In this document: positions 33,138 to 45,883 of the stretch, piece after piece
Layout of the letters: each line of letters begins with the position of its first letter
Numbering within the stretch: position 1 is the stretch's first letter
NCBI GenBank assembly: GCA_902805475.1
Contig: CADCSX010000002.1
Span: 3,348,001-3,412,000, forward strand
Length of the DNA stretch: 64,000 bases
Direction: 5' to 3'
Origin: Entonaema liquescens
Lineage: Eukaryota > Ascomycota > Sordariomycetes > Xylariales > Xylariaceae
Notes under the pieces: generated by a model
The model's input: only the letters and a program-made list of their open reading frames with translations
What the model was told of the DNA's origin: nothing
The model's database searches: none
Position numbers and translations under genes: made by a program

Positions 33138-35216
33138 CTATCGACGGGGAATGAACAGGGGGCCCAGAGGGCTCCCGAGTTTTGGCAGATGAGGCACTTG
33201 TCGTTTGGCAGGAGCCGTAGTGTTTCCGTACACCTCCTGAATGACATCCGCCCAGGTGATTCCCGAATACAGAGGTACCGAGTCACAGACCTTTCCTTCG
33301 GAAGGTAGGGTGCCATTCGCCCAGTACGCCGAAGTCGTTCTAATAGTGCAGGCCGAAGGAGCAGCCAACGACGCATGCTATTTGCAATGTTAGCGTCTAA
33401 TGTAATATGTCGAAAAGAGGTGCGTTAGGTAGGTAGTCAGAAGAATAGAGAACTTACCCCGTATCCATCGACCGTGAGCAAAGCGCTACCCTCAAAAGTA
33501 GAGCTGACGTTCTTGGCCGAAACTAGTGCTGTGAGGCCGTCGAAAGTGTTGCCAATGAAGAGGACCGGGTTCTTGGTCTTGACGTTGAAGTCACCCGTGT
33601 ATCGCTCTTTTGGTTCGATTTTCCATTGCGCGCATGCGCTGTACAAGAATATCAAGGCGTCTCCAACTGTAGCAATGCCGTTAGCATGAGATACTGATCT
33701 CGGTATGATTATTTAGCTGGTATAAATCGACTCATTTCGAGCTGCTCACACGAGAGGGAGGGTATCAAAAGTTACGTACTAATCCTACTAGTGTCATACA
33801 AATGCTGGACAGCCGGAGCGAATTCGTCAAATGTCTTGCTTCGAACCATATTATCACTACAGTGAATGGCAGCAAGTACCTGCGGCTGTTGGCTCTGCTT
33901 GAATATGTCCTCAACGGTCGGGGGCGCTAGGGCCTCAGCAATAGTATTAACCAGGTCATATTGCTCGTTCAGAATTGCATTGAGTAACTGAGCAATGGCC
34001 GGCCAAAGGGCGCTGTTGTAAAGGGCCTGTACCAGAACAGATTTAAGATTGGCGTAGTCGAGCAAGAATGATTTGAGAGCAATCGGCCTATACTTGAAAG
34101 TATCGAGGAGGTCCCAAGTAATCTGTTCGAGCTCGGCGGCAGTCTTATTGTTGCCTTTCGCCAACTCACAGTTCTCGCGAGCTTCGACGCAGCCGGTAAA
34201 GATAGCTGAGAACTCCTTGTCCGCATCTGAGAATTCCTCGAAGTCGCTATAATATTATTAATGATTAATGTCTCCAACCCGTAGTCGATCAATAACTTAC
34301 GCCTGTGCGTGATAATATTCGTGCGGATTCTGAACACCGTCGAGGATCATTCGTTCGACTCTATCAGGGAACATAGCAGCTGTAGTTGCTCCCAACGTTG
34401 TGCCGTACGAGAAACCTAACATGCGTCGTCAGTCTTACTCTAGCGTGTCCACCAAGTACCTATAGACATACCCCAGTATCGTAACATTCCATCCTCTCCA
34501 AGAGCATCCACAATCTGCATCATATCTCTTGCCACGAAGGCAGAACTAACCAAGCTCCCGGTTTTGTTCTGTGTCCTGAGGCATGCATCGGCAAGCCTGG
34601 TTGCAGATGCCCAATGTTTTCCCAAAGCAGTATCAGATGCATTTGCGGGTATCTGATCTAGATAATATGACCAAGCGTCCCATTCATTTTCCCAGCATTG
34701 AATAGGGATTTTAGAGCCGTGAGTACCGCTATAAACGCCGGAGTCATCAGCAATGCCTCCAATAATTCAAGTAGTAATAGGGATAAAGATAAAATCTTAC
34801 CGCGGGTCGAATGCAATGAGATCGAATTGACGGCCAGTAAGCCTAAAGAGGACATCAGTATAGTGAAGCTAGAGCTAAGATGATGTTTCTAGAACTTACG
34901 CTAATAACTCATCCGCCAAGGTTTTAATGCCTATTTCATCTCGTGCAGTACCTCCAGGTCCACCAAAATTGAAGAGAATACTCCCTTTGGAGGGTTTCAC
35001 AGGGGCAGGAACTCTGACGAGGTCAAGCTGTAGCTTCTCGTCGGAATCTGGTTCAGTGTAGTCGAGAGGCACCATCAGAACGCTACAGTCTACAGGGACT
35101 TCGCTAGGGACCTCGGTCTTGTTGCACGGACCCCATTGGAGTTTCGAAGCCCCCTGGGGTTGGGCCAAGGAGAGGGTGATAAATGAAAGCTGCAACGCAG
35201 CTCGGAAGGAAATCAT
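33138..35216 (-). CDS. secreted TAP-type alpha/beta-hydrolase peptidase (548 aa, 7 exons)
   Basis: Exons 34900..35216, 34801..34842, 34472..34728, 34301..34415, 33780..34246, 33458..33666 and 33138..33377 give 549 whole codons with consistent phases. An N-terminal signal peptide (MISFRAALQLSFITLSLAQP) indicates secretion. The fold is an alpha/beta hydrolase: oxyanion segment NFGGPGGT, then FDLIAFDPRGTHGS, the nucleophile elbow GFSYG (Ser near residue 208), a helical cap, NPVLFIGNTFDGLTA with the catalytic Asp (about 442) and DGYGHAS with the catalytic His (470). The tail has the TAP C-terminal pattern (SACTIRTTSAYWANGTLPSE) with cysteines typical of the family. Relatives are tripeptidyl or prolyl aminopeptidases from actinomycetes and fungi. 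Likely role: extracellular release of short peptides or amino acids. No frame damage; exon 2 is only 42 nt. Confidence 0.92.
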
Positions 35217-36247
35217 GGTGGTTCACAATAGATGCCTTTGCCTTGGGATAGGATTGCGATGAAGAAATATTGTATTGTAGAACGGACGGGAGAAGAGGTA
35301 TATATATGAGTATACATGATGTTCCTGTAGCCCTACCGTAACGATGATGCACCAGTCAGGAAATTACAATAGTAAGAATCTGAGGCTCGGTTATGCCAAA
35401 CGACGATCTAGTTTTCCATCTGTCAGCATTCTGGGCAAGAAAATAATCTGCCTAACAGACAAAGATACGCCGTAAGGTCTATAAGGCTTGAAGAAGCTAT
35501 TCGCTGAATGGCTACGCGGTGATGGGCTCCACTTCAGCGCAGATACGCCGTATCTTTTAAGGTTGACGAGCTGACAGGTGACATTGCACCGCCTTTCCTT
35601 ACCAAGAAGCCAAGACATACCTATGTAATGCATGCCCAGGATACTAAGTCCTATCGCATTACATAACCTGAATAGTATTAGTTAAGTTAAATCCAAGTCT
35701 TCGATGACTTACCCAAGAGGTTCATACGTAATACGTATGACATAGAGGGTTAACTAATAGTTGCAAGTTGATATTGTGAAGAACTTAAGAAATATGGAGA
35801 ATGAGAAAAGGGGAAATGAGTTAAAGTCTTTTAGAAGCATCATGCTTATAAGAGGTATTAGAGTCAAGCCACCTCAAGCAGCTCAAGCCACATCTCTTAT
35901 TTAAGTACCTAGGTACCTACTTAAGTAGGTAACTTAGTGTACGCGGCACAAACTAAAACGCGTACTACGTCATCGACACCTTTTTACAAACCATCACTTC
36001 GTAAACTCATGAGTTGAATAACTGCAACATCTTGTTTTAGATATTCAATCTTCCCATAAGCCACTTTGCATTTTAGTTAAATAGAAGGCCATCACATGTC
36101 GTTCTCTCCCGCCTTTAGTTCAACATAATCTCGTTATGTCTATAGACTACATCTCAAAGTTCAAGAATCCTAACTATTCGCTTAGACTAATGACGAAGAA
36201 TAGAACGTGTTCTGAGTTAACACGGTCAGCACGGTAGAATCGCAAAA
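35217..36247. other. divergent promoter region between peptidase and channel genes
   Basis: A 1-kb bidirectional gap with a perfect 12-bp palindrome GTACCTAGGTAC at 35,905-35,916, inside a larger TTAAGTA...TACTTAA arrangement. No gene is seen. Confidence 0.5.
35905..35916. repeat. recurrent palindrome GTACCTAGGTAC
   Basis: Perfect 12-bp palindrome. Shorter relatives (TACCTAGGTA, AGGTACCT, CCTAAGTAGG) occur in intergenic DNA near 3,095, 6,585, 11,107, 25,432, 39,415 and 52,150-52,300. I did not see comparable copies in the coding exons I read. Function unknown. Confidence 0.5.
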
Positions 36248-39200
36248 ATGGAATTTGATAAAACCTCATACGATCCTATCCAGGTGAATGGCAATTCAAG
36301 TATTATGGAAGCCAAGGTAAGTATTCCCACAATTCATGTACCTAGGAGATACTCAAGTCATCCCTTGTGAAGCCCATCGCCCATGTCCAAAAGGACTATC
36401 ACATATAATCAAACAGAATCTAACATCTCATCCACTATAGCCAAAAGGCTCGGCATCCCTAGCTGCCGTCGTCTCTGCTTTTGTTCCCACATGGGTAAGT
36501 GTGTATATACTTTCATACCTTGTATACTTGCTAAACTAAGAAGGTAACCGGCCTCATCTTCGTTGCGATATTTATCGTCATTCGACATTGGTACCCAAAT
36601 ATCTATTCTCCCCGGACTTTCATCGGGACCATACCAGAGAAGTACATAAATTGACTCTAACTTATCTACTATCATATGTATTAAATATTTTATAGGGATC
36701 GTACTCCTTCTGCTGGCCGATCGTATTTCAACTGGGTCCATACCATGCGCAAGGTTTCGGATAAGTTCGTTTTATATCACCAGTCTCTAGATGCATATCT
36801 TTATCTTCGTTTCCTGCGAACAGTCATATTCATCTGCTTCGTTGGTTGCTGTCTTACGTGGCCCATTCTCATGCCGGTGAACGCAACTGGTGGTGGATCG
36901 TCAACCGAGCTGGATAAGATCGGCATCGGAAACGTTAGAAAAAAGGGGCATCTATATGCACACGCAATAATCGCCTGGGTGTTCTTCAGTTTCGTTATGT
37001 TTACAGTTGCCCGCGAAAGACTTTGGCTTATTGGTCTTCGTCAAGCCTGGACTTTGTCGAAGCCCGTTGCAAACCGTCTTTCTTCGCGCACCGTTCTCTT
37101 CCTATCAGCACCAAGAGATGCCCTTGACGAAGATAATATGCAGCGTTATTTTGGAGATGATGCATTGCGCATTTGGCCAGCGACTAAAGTTGACGCTCTG
37201 GAGAGCCTCGTCTCGAAACGGAAATCAAAAATTGAGCAGCTTGAGGCTGCGGAGATGGCTCTGATTCGAAAAGCCAACCGTGAAGGTAGAAAACAGACAA
37301 AATCGCGCGCACAGAATGAACATCTACGCTACGAGGACCTTCAAGACACGATTAAGAAGTCTATCAGACCACGACATAAACCGGATATATCACCACTGAA
37401 TGAGAAAGTTGATAGTATCGAATGGCTACGTGCGAAAATCAAAGAGGAGGAAGCAGCTATCGAAGATGAACGCAATGCACATGAAATTAGTCATACTAAC
37501 GGAGCAGCAGCGGTATTCGTCGAGTTTAGGACGTGCGCGGAAGCTCAGCGGGCCTGTCAGCAAGTCGCATCCAGCAACCTGTTGGCTCTCTCTCCTAGGT
37601 ATACAGGTGTTTCGCCGAAAGAGATCATATGGAATAATCTTACTATACCTCCTGCTCGCCGCATATCCGAAGAGGGAACTGCCTTGACTCTTGTCATAGC
37701 TCTAATAGTGTTTTGGTCTATTCCGAGTGGTATCATCGGCTTAATCTCTAATATTGGCTATCTCGCCGATAATGTTGAATGGTTAAGCTTTTTAAAGAAC
37801 TTACCAGAGCCTGTCATTGGTCTCCTATCTGGATTGATACCACCCCTGGCGACTAGTTGGCTCAGCAAGCTAGTACCCAGCATATTCAGATGTAAGTATT
37901 TAACCATCCCGAATTCAGCTACGAAAGCGTTGCTTACTACTAGCAGATATATTCAAATCAACTGGCAGTCCTACCAATACAGCTGCCGAACTAAAGGTCC
38001 AAAAATGGTATTACATCTTCCAAGTGACACAAGTATTTTTTGTTACGGCGGTTTTCTCTGGAGCTGCGCCAGTGGCTGCACAGTTGATGGAAAAGGCCAA
38101 AGATCCTACGTCGATCCCTGAACTACTAGCAAGACAGCTTCCAAAGGCGTCAAACTTCTACCTCACGTACTTCATTATCCAGGGCACTACCTCAGCTGCC
38201 GACAATTTACTTAACTACTCGGATCTTCTAAGTTATCTTTTCTACGACCGTTTCTTTGACAAGACTCCGCGACAGAAGTTTAGCCGCTATACAAGTATGA
38301 AAGGAATTGCATGGGGCAAATTGTTTCCTAAGGTGAGGAAGACACTGAATTTATACAATGACCACGGATGAACGCTAACTGGGGTACACAGTTTGCCAAC
38401 TTTGCAATCATCGGTTAGTGCGCACCTCACTCTTATCTTCAGTTATAGCTGCTCACCCTTCATAGCAATTGCGTACTCGTGTATCGCACCGTTAGTACTA
38501 GGTTTTGCGGCTATCGGGCTGGCCCTATATTACTTCTCCTACCGTTATAACCTCCTTTTTGTTATTCAGCCGAAGATAGACACAAGGGGCCAAGCCTATA
38601 CGCTCGCGTTGCAACACCTTCTCACAGGCGTCTACGTTGCCGAGTTAGCCTTGCTTGGTCTTTTTAGCTTAAGAAGAGCGACCGGTCCATCTATTATAAT
38701 CGGCCTCTTATTCATCACAACAGTACTCTATAACATCCTAACAAACAAATACCTTAATCCACTTGAGAAATTCTTGCCGGCTGATCTCTCAACCATAGCT
38801 GAGAGAGATGGAGAGTCAGCCCCACTATTATCTTCTGCAGAAGAAGGACAGGCACACTCGGCATCCCGAATTCAGCAGCTAGGACAGCAAGTAAATGTCC
38901 CAAAGCCGATCGCGCAGCGCATTCTAGACCCAATAGCGCATTTCTTCGAACCGCAAGTCTTCGCTTCATACCAGGCCATGCGATCGTGGCTACAAGACGG
39001 GGACTTATTCAATAGCGAAGAAGACGTCCCGGAGTACACGGAAGAGCAACTCCGAAAAGCATATTTAAACCCGGCGCTCACGAGCCCAACACCTTTAATC
39101 TGGATCGCAAAGGATCCGATGGGCGTCAGCCAGAACGAAATTACGGAAAATGAAAAGCATGGCCTGAAGACTAGTGACCAAGGCGCTTGGCTTGATGAAA

Positions 39201-39271
39201 GGGGTAAACTTAGATGGAGTTTGGATGACTTTGAGGTAGTGCCAATCTGGAAGCGAGATGTGATATACTGA
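36248..39271 (+). CDS. CSC1/OSCA-like cation channel (877 aa, 7 exons)
   Basis: Exons 36248..36316, 36441..36494, 36541..36641, 36696..37891, 37947..38332, 38392..38413 and 38466..39271 total 878 whole codons. The order is typical of the CSC1/RSN1/DUF221 family (yeast Csc1, Phm7, Rsn1; plant OSCA), which are stretch- or osmo-gated calcium-permeable channels. Features are the first membrane helix ASLAAVVSAFVPTW then GLIFVAIFIVIRHW, the motif HQSLDAYLYLRFLRTVIFIC, the large cytosolic domain with EFRTCAEAQRACQ, and the multi-helix pore region from VIALIVFWSIPSGIIGLISN through PPLATSWLSKLVPSIFR, FFVTAVFSGAAP and FAIIAIAYSCIAPLVLGFA. The C-terminal tail is soluble. Exon 6 is a 22-nt microexon whose ends complete FPK-FANFAII-AIAYSC. 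The frame is intact. Confidence 0.93.
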
Positions 39272-39692
39272 TAGCTACTATTTGAGTTATTAGTACAATT
39301 TAAAACATTCGATTTTTATAAAAGTTCTAATAATCCTTTCCAGAATCGAAAATCTTAAGCGGATTCTTCCTGGGGATTCTGGTTACGCCATAAACCCCTT
39401 TTGCGGGTCAAAAGTACCTGGGTACCTGCTGATAGAGGTCAGTGCGCAGTAAAAGGGGTAGGCTTGCTAAGCTTCCACGAGAGTATGGGAATATTTTCCC
39501 CTATATTATTAATCTTGATCGCCAGACTTCGTGTCCCTAATCATCTACCGAGGTGAATGATAACATCAACGATAGAAGTAGTGAACAATCCACAAGATCT
39601 AAAGACGTGCAATTCATGATCCATATCCATCACCAATGGTTCCTAGACATTTTGGCACCTCCTTTATGCTTCCTTCCAGGGTGGCCTCACAC
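39272..39692. other. convergent intergenic region
   Basis: A 421-bp gap with AGTACCTGGGTACCTGC near 39,414, a relative of the recurrent palindrome. No gene is seen. Confidence 0.4.
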
Positions 39693-42092
39693 TTACGCAA
39701 GCTCTGGGAAAAGTGCACCAATAGTCTCGTTCTCGCCACGGCAGATACTGTAAACGACGCGGGCGTAGCTTTTCACGACATCGGCGAGTTGAGGCGCCAG
39801 CATTTCGTACACTTCCACCATCCTCGAAAACGCCCATACTGACGACTCATTAGCTTGGCCCCAGCGCTTTATCTCCAGCACCGTCTTGTTCGTCTTCCCT
39901 TGCCCGGCGTTCCGTGGCGGGCAGGCCACGAGAACATACCCGAGTGCCTCTAGCCCCTTGACAAACATCTCCAGCCCCTCTATCAGATGCCCTTTCCCGC
40001 TCAAGTACGCGCCCAGCGCAAAGTACGGATCCGACAACTCGGCCCGGGGCACGGGCGGCGTATTCGGATTGGTCGTGTACGTCTTTTCAAAGTCCTGCAG
40101 TATCGCCGTTGCGCGACTTATCCGTGCCGGCGAAGGGCTCTGCTGGAGCAGTAGCATGAGTGACTCGCCTAGAGCCCTACGGTTCTTGATGACCTTCCAA
40201 GGCGTGGACTTCTTGCTCAGACACAGCGCGCAGCCGCATTCGAAGCCCCAGCTTCTGAGCTTCTTCTGGGTCTCTTCGTACGTCTCGTTCGGCCCGGGTT
40301 GGCGGTACTCGAAGACCAGCTCTGTGCCGGCTTCGAGATCCTTGCTCGCGCGCACGATCTGCATGTCGCCGATGAAGCTGCGCAGACAGTTCCTGACGCA
40401 GGAGTGGTTGATGCGCGAGGCGATGGGCCAGATGCCGCATGTGGTGTGCTCGGTTGGCTTGTTCTTGGGCTTCCCGCCGTCCTCGTTAAGCATGGGCATG
40501 GTAGACATGGTGTGCTCGTAGCTGGTGCGTGGAGCCCCGAAAGAGTTCAATTGGATAGTTCTCACGGTGAGGAATCTATATTTTGCTTGTTAGCGTCCTG
40601 GTCTATTTGCTAGGTATAGTTGTTCGAGGGACTTACGTATCGACCACAGGTGCTCCGTCAGCCTCAGACACAGAGATAGGGGTATAGTCGCCGTGATGCA
40701 ATTCAGTAAATTTCTTTGCCCCATCAGGGTTGTGGTATAGCTTCTGGACAATCTGGGTGATGAGGTTCGCCTGCCCGCCCATGGACATGGTGTTCGTGTG
40801 CCAGTTCATGAGAATGGTCGTGTTTGACTTGCCGATATCGTTGTCGTCACCAGCATAGCTGTACGCAAATGCTTTCTCGCATAATAAAAGCTCGCCTACC
40901 TTTACGGGCTTCGTGGTAAACAGACCATTTCCTCGTCCGGGCGAATTGCGGATCGCCACTGAGCCGACGTACGTTGCGCAGTCGATCAGAGGCGGAGTCT
41001 TTTTGGCTTGTTCGTACATGTTTTGGAAGTGATATGATCCTGTTTTCTCCTCGTTGAGACGCTGCCTAACTCGCTTGATCTCGTCCCATGCAGCTGTGTT
41101 CTCTGGATTGGAACGCACGCAGAGCAGAAGCTTCTCTAGGCAAGGACTGAATTTTCCAAGCGCGTAAAGGGCCTTGGCCTGTCGGAATAGTGCCTTCTCA
41201 GCTAGGGAATCATCACCTATGCTCCCCTTCTGCGCATCACTAAGTGCTTTCTCTGGCCGGTCAAGGTGAAAGTTAGCAAGAGAACGGTTAAGGTGAGCGA
41301 GCTGCTCCTCCTTAGGAGTTTTAGCGACACGTATCGCATCCGTATACCTGCAAATTTTCCTGGTCAGTACCTTCGGCTATCAAATATCTGACCTTTCCCA
41401 CGAGAAATTACTCACAGACGCTCTGCTTTGGCCCAATCCTTCTTCTGAACTGCCGTGTTCCCCTCCTTCCGAATATCTTCAGAACTCTCGTCAAGAGTCA
41501 TAATCCGGGTTCTCCACTCCAGAGGAATGCGATTATCGGTATCTTGCAACCAGATAATATCGCTGACATGGTCGACCCGCAGACTATATGAGCCATCATT
41601 GGTAACCTTAAAGAAAGGCTCCTTGATAATACAAACGTCGTTAAGTCGTAGAATATGATCCTTGGAAACCTTGGATTCTTCAGGCTGATTGTAGAGCTGA
41701 AGAAGGGTCGCGGTGCCCTGCTCATCTTCGGCAATACCCGTAACCGCAGTCATTCGGTTAGGACGAGTCAGGAGATGGATCATAACATATTTCCCCCTAT
41801 GGTGAGTCTCAAGTCTCAGGTCTGATATCATCAGAGGCTTGAGTTCCCGAACAGGGCGGGTGCAGGGGAGGTAATAGGGCGGAACTTGCGATGTGTAAAG
41901 CATATGATTGAATTTTCTTATTGTACTAGCTGTATGGTGGAGCTGCATGTTGAATAGCGTAATAAGATACTCGCGAAAGGGGAGGTCTTGAGGCTTTTCG
42001 CCTTTTCGGAGGCGTGCTTTCGCTGCATTCTCTTCACTCTGCTTGAAGATGGCAACATAATCTTCATAGTCGGAAACATCTTTAGTATCCAT
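39693..42092 (-). CDS. SET-domain protein with TPR-like part (756 aa, 3 exons)
   Basis: Exons 41416..42092, 40637..41347 and 39693..40575 give 757 whole codons. I start at the ATG at 42092 because the longer frame uses TTG. Residues 1-210 are a fungal-specific N-terminal region. About 210-320 is TPR-like (AVQKKDWAKAERLYTDAIRV, then AHLNRSLANFHLDRPEKALS and AEKALFRQAKALYALGKF). The split SET domain follows: GRGNGLFTTKPVKVGELLLC (S-adenosylmethionine-binding start, about 360), then RINHSCVRNC (about 518) and LVFEYRQPG, then the post-SET-like cysteines FECGCALC (about 576). This is the SMYD/SET-TPR layout of protein lysine methyltransferases; no MYND finger is visible. The target (histone or non-histone) is unknown. 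Exon 3 is GC rich; the frame is intact. Confidence 0.9.
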
Positions 42093-43031
42093 CGCAAACT
42101 TACTTAACTTATCTAATCTCAATATTTATCTGTGGAATATATAGGTGAATACGGCTTGAGTGGGATAGTTGGTAGTATATAAAAATAACGGGATACGGGG
42201 GCAATTATACATCAAAAGAGACGGGTCGATGCATCCAAAGAAGCTTTGATGGCGTACATATATGTTGTTACCTGGTTTACACTCTGCCTTAGAACTGAGA
42301 GGCAAATTTGAGTCCTCGGCCCTATCTCTTTCGTGGCTCCAATCAGTCAAGTTATCGGTAGTCTACATAGTCGTTTGCTATGCAGTTGTCCAGAGACTTG
42401 TGCCCGTCTTGAACTTACGGTTATGTAGGATTCCCTTTCCGAGCCAATATTTGAACGGCTTCGTTAAATTATTGATCATCTATCAGATTTCCTTGTTGTA
42501 GGGTGAGGCCCATTAATTGACAAATACTGGGTTTCGATGTATTATGTATAGATATGAGTGCTCAGTTTTCTTATTCGCCACGCAAGGTTGCACTGCTTTA
42601 GGCACCATAAGTACCTCCGGAAGAGGTACCTGAGGTATACATTCAAACACAACGAAGGCCATTGTTGTATAATAACCACGAGTCTCGTGCATCTTGATCA
42701 TATTCAGGGAGCCGTGTTATATATACTTCCTACCATTGAGTTACTCTAACTATTTTAATTCTGACGAAAAAGGGGAGACGTTTAGTCGTAGGTAGATAGC
42801 TAAAGGAATTAACCAAGTAAGCACAAAATGTATGTTGTTTCTTAATAGCCAAGTTAGTTTAGTCAATCTTGCGAGCAGCGGCAAGTCTATTCTCCCCTAT
42901 AACCCAAGGTGTATATTCCATTCTGCGCTAGAATAAAGCGATGTATTCATTTCAAGTACACCGAGAAGCCCAAGTTAGGCCTATCAAAGTACATGGCTCA
43001 GCTTCTGTAGGTAGCGTCAAGTGTTCAACCA
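42093..43031. other. intergenic region, no convincing gene
   Basis: About 0.94 kb between two minus-strand genes. Short frames (42558..42749 plus, 42513..42701 minus) cover each other and have no family features. Confidence 0.4.
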
Positions 43032-45464
43032 CTATTCTGGCCAATCAATTTGAATATACTCCTTTTCCCCTTCCCCTTCCCCTTCTTCTTCTTCTTCTTC
43101 TTCTTCTTCTTCCTCCTCCTCCTCTTTGAATCGACGCTGTGAAAAGCCTAAGGGGTCTGTATCGACCGCCTCGTAGCTAGATTTCTCCGACTTTTCATAT
43201 GCAGATAGATCTAGCGTTGACTGGTCCCATGAATGCACAGATGGGGATCTCGGTATGCTGTTTGCCTTTTCTAGTTCATCTTCGAAACGGTCAGCTTTCA
43301 TGATTGTAGCGGATTCAAAAAGAGGCACGTCAATCACCTGTGAGCTTATGATATTTGCTTAAGCGATGTAACTCCGCCATACTACTGCTTAGAATGCTCA
43401 TCGTATCCATCAGGAACCTCCTTTTCTCCGCATTTTCCCAACTCTCTGTCGCGATTCTACTTACAGTGTCGTCGCTGAGTTCAGATACCATCTCTGGGGT
43501 GAATAGTCCGGGCAATTTCGACGTAAGGCAAGCTTCAATGGCCAGTTTACTGAAGTCGTCTATAACTTGTTTCCGCGCGACCTATAATATTATCAGTTGG
43601 CGCCCTACCAAGGGGAAGCAGGAATAAATACATTATAGTATGCTTCCATCCAGTCAATGGCATCCGAACTTGACACAACTTCCATGTCGTTTTTAATATA
43701 TTTGACAATTGTCTCCAAGCACTCGGTGATGTTTACCCGGATCGCACTTGATATAGACCCATACGTACTCAGGGTCCGCCTAACACTGGTTCTAACATAA
43801 CGACTAGTACGGATCTTCTGGACGTCCTCCGTTAGATCGTGGTTGTATGCAATCGGATGGCCGTCTTCATGAGGCTGCAAGATCTCGTCTACCTTGCTAC
43901 GAAGTTGACGATTGAGTTGATCCAGGCCATCATCAATCAGTTCATCCCAGAGCTTCACCTTCGTATCTTTATCCACAGTGTAGGATAATGCTTCGTTAAC
44001 TATTAACTTAACAGCTTCAAATATCTCGCCAGAGAAACTTTCAAGCCAACCCCTCCAAGGCTTGCATTGCTCGCGAAACAGCTCGCCGATTACCAGAGGG
44101 TTATATTTCCCTGTGAGCTCACATCCCTGAGTTCTTCTCATTAAATCTTTCACTTCCAGTACGTAAGCATCCCGTGAGACTTCCGTAGGGTCATTCTCTG
44201 AGGCGATCTCAACAATCTTCCTCGCTTGTCCATCGGTTCGCATTTTGTGAGCGAAACTGGCCAAAGCGGACCGTACTATAGTACAAAGTGCCCTGCGGTA
44301 TGCTGTCTCGGTCCAAGCAGGCCCAAAGAACTCACTCTGATAGACGCCATCTTTTGCTTCTGTTATAAGGTTTGAGAATTGGTGGCTGACATTAAGCAAG
44401 TACTTGCGTTGTTCAGCGAGCGTGCTGCGAGCTGCACCAAGCTTTTCTAGTTGGCTTGCGCATTGGTCTAGGCCTATCTGGATCTCTTCTAGAATATCCG
44501 GTAGCTGATCGAGGATTCGCTCCTTTAGCACCTCGCTCAGCCGGGTACGTAGGCTCACGGACCCCTTATGGGACTGTGGCAGTCCAACCCAGACACCCTG
44601 ATTGAAGAACTCCGCCTCTGCTTGGTCCCGTTCCTCGTTTGTAACGTCTCTACTCTTGAAGTCGCGGTTTCGCATGGCGTGCCATCCGAGCCGGAACTTG
44701 ACGTCTCTATTCTGAATCAATTCGAAGTAGTCGCGCTCGCTTGTAGAGCCGACATCAAGCGTATCCGGCTTTGTGACAAGCCCTAAGGTTCGTTCACCGC
44801 CAATATCTATCTCGCGCGCATGTTGAGTGACTTCCTGTAAAACGAAGTTGCTCTGAGCCGAAACCACAGCCAGGATGATGTTGCGCGGATTCTTCATGTA
44901 CGATAATACCAGCGATTGTACTATCGCAGCGTCCTCAACAGATTGCTTCTTATTACCGGCACGAAACAGACCCGGAAGATCGACAATTGTCAAATGAGGT
45001 TGCGCTGGGCCGGATAGTTCGATACGAAGAACGTCCTTATAAAAGGTTCTACCTTGGTCAACACCAATTCCCATAGCTTTTTTAGCCTTGTCTACCAAGG
45101 CCCCGATGTTGAAGCTATCAGGGATCTCGGAGTATTGAAACTTCTCAAGGCGTGACTTTTCTTCAGGCGAGCGATCGACGCCAGGAGAAATAGATATCCG
45201 ACATTTCTCTTCAGTGTGTTCATCGGTATGGCGCAGTATCAATTCCGTTGCGAAATGTCTACGCAAACTATCCTTCGTCGGAAAAGCCATGCCCGAAATT
45301 GCTTGCAAAACAGAACTCTTGCCTGAGGACTGGTCCCCGCATAAAACAATTTGAGGGAGATTCACACATTGGTTAATTTCCTTTGATCTTAGTTTATCAA
45401 TGGTGTCCATCAATGTCTTGTGGTCCTTTGATTGAAGCGGCATAACCACCCCTTGAGTTGACAT
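43032..45464 (-). CDS. Mx-like dynamin-family GTPase with acidic tail (about 790 aa)
   Basis: Exon 1 (43632..45464) starts at the ATG at 45464, since the longer frame would start with TTG. It joins in phase 0 to exon 2 (43581 downwards) across an intron ending ATTATAG. GTPase motifs are G1 GDQSSGKSS, G3 DLPG in TIVDLPGLFRAGN and G4 TKPD in GLVTKPDTLD. A long helical middle/stalk follows, then a GED-like region (KRRFLMDTMSILSSSMAELH). This is the fungal Mx-like dynamin group; roles in membranes are likely but specific function is unknown. At about 43,336 the frame changes between LSKYHKLTG and VPLFESATIMKADRF. Either one extra base in GG is present, or a short 43-nt intron (GTGATT...AAAG) is removed. 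The C-terminal tail contains a run of about 16 glutamates encoded by a GAA/GAG microsatellite, then EGEGEGEKE. Confidence 0.85.
43060..43127. repeat. TTC/TCC trinucleotide microsatellite within dynamin tail
   Basis: Pure and near-pure CTT/CCT repeats, preceded by CCCCTT hexamer-like units. They lie in the coding strand as GAA/GAG and encode the poly-Glu tract, which is probably length-polymorphic. Confidence 0.9.
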
Positions 45465-45883
45465 TTTAGCTGCAACTTGTATAAAATGAGGTGCTGAATG
45501 GTTGCTATTTACCAAGGCGTTGTTTTGCGTAGGTGCTGTTTGGAGGGGGTAACTTGGAGCTCAAGAGGAACATTCATCAGCATCTCCCTCTGTGACTCTA
45601 TTTGACAGGTGTTCTTTGATGCCTTCTGAATAACTTATTACAGATACATGTTGGTGCAGGTTACCGCGGCGTGGACACTCTTCCCGCATGTAAGAACGGC
45701 ACAGCTTGTTTCTCGCCTTTGACAACTGACTCACCATATTCTGCTGCCTACGATCTAACTTAAATGAGTACAACAATACATACATTTGTGTTTATAGCTT
45801 CAACCAACAAAATTGACCCCCCCCAAAAAAACATACGAATTAGCCCATTATCTAGGACTATTATTAAAATATCGGGAAACTAC
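45465..45883. other. gap between dynamin 5' end and TauD 3' end
   Basis: Contains a 74-codon minus ATG frame (45561..45785) upstream of the dynamin gene. It has no family resemblance and may be a leader or chance frame. A C8 run followed by A6 lies near 45,819-45,832. Confidence 0.4.

Noticed and set aside
45561..45785. 74-codon frame upstream of the dynamin gene
   Set aside because: No known domain and no splice continuity with the dynamin start; may be leader sequence.
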